This document shows positions 6,265 through 6,381 of a DNA stretch of 6,381 bases, in pieces; within the stretch, counting starts at the first letter, position 1, and each line of letters starts with the position of its first letter. Below the pieces are notes generated by a model. That model was not told the DNA's origin. It saw only the letters and a program-made list of their open reading frames with translations, and did not search any database. A program made the position numbers and the translations under genes. Source of the DNA: Rickettsiales bacterium (GTDB lineage Bacteria > Pseudomonadota > Alphaproteobacteria > Rickettsiales > Anaplasmataceae); contig JAITXQ010000054.1 in the NCBI GenBank assembly GCA_031284675.1, positions 1-6,381 of the forward strand. Reading direction: 5' to 3'.

Positions 6265-6381
6265 AACGCTAATTCTGGATTAAGGAAGGAAGAAAGTATA
6301 GGAAATGGAAGGCTTTTTGGATTTCACGGAATAGGAAATGAGAGTAGAAAAGATGTGAACCAAGAAATTAACAGGAGATCT
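6265..6381. repeat. Right copy of the perfect 117-bp terminal inverted repeat
   Basis: This is the exact reverse complement of bases 1-117 and ends at the final base of the window. On the plus strand it is open for all 39 codons to the edge, beginning just after an in-frame TAA at 6262-6264. The encoded stretch is hydrophilic and Gly-, Asn- and Arg-containing (for example RLFGFHGIGNESRK), and could be the start or middle of a protein continuing outside the window. The inner flanks of the two copies differ completely, so the boundary at 6264/6265 probably marks the edge of the repeated unit, or the overlap length used when the contig was built. Confidence 0.97.

Overview
The window is an AT-rich bacterial segment with compact housekeeping genes. 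Protein motifs and base composition point to an obligate intracellular alphaproteobacterium of the Rickettsiales, most probably Wolbachia. That assignment rests on recognition and inference; no database search was possible.

Layout. Both ends are formed by a perfect 117-bp inverted repeat (1-117 and 6265-6381), which starts at the first base and stops at the last. Just inside the left copy is an unrecognised plus-strand ORF (163-645), probably truncated at its 5' end by the repeat. It meets murB tail to tail. murB (642-1529) and hemC (1520-2398) run leftwards as an overlapping pair. A short divergent region separates hemC from secD (2473-3987), which runs rightwards. An 81-bp gap with a good -10 box then leads to a dicarboxylate/amino-acid:cation symporter-like gene (4069-5253). 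This is followed after 2 bp by pyrE (5256-5852). The last stretch, 5853-6264, has no convincing protein gene. It holds a weak terminator, the best sigma70-type promoter of the window (TTGACA - 17 bp - TATCAT), several short palindromes enclosed by a 9-bp inverted repeat, and a 46-codon ORF for a possible one-helix membrane peptide.

Functions. The recognised genes serve core metabolism and secretion: heme synthesis (HemC), lipid II precursor synthesis (MurB), Sec-dependent export (SecD), solute uptake (the symporter) and pyrimidine synthesis (PyrE). They do not form one pathway. The two tight pairs, hemC-murB and symporter-pyrE, look like transcriptional units.

No new multi-gene defence or toxin system is visible. 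The points worth a second look are the exact terminal inverted repeats, which mean either an invertible segment or an assembly break at a multicopy element; the promoter plus structured region after pyrE, a candidate small RNA or dispersed repeat; the symporter's replaced substrate- and cation-binding residues; and a cysteine at the usual catalytic serine of MurB.
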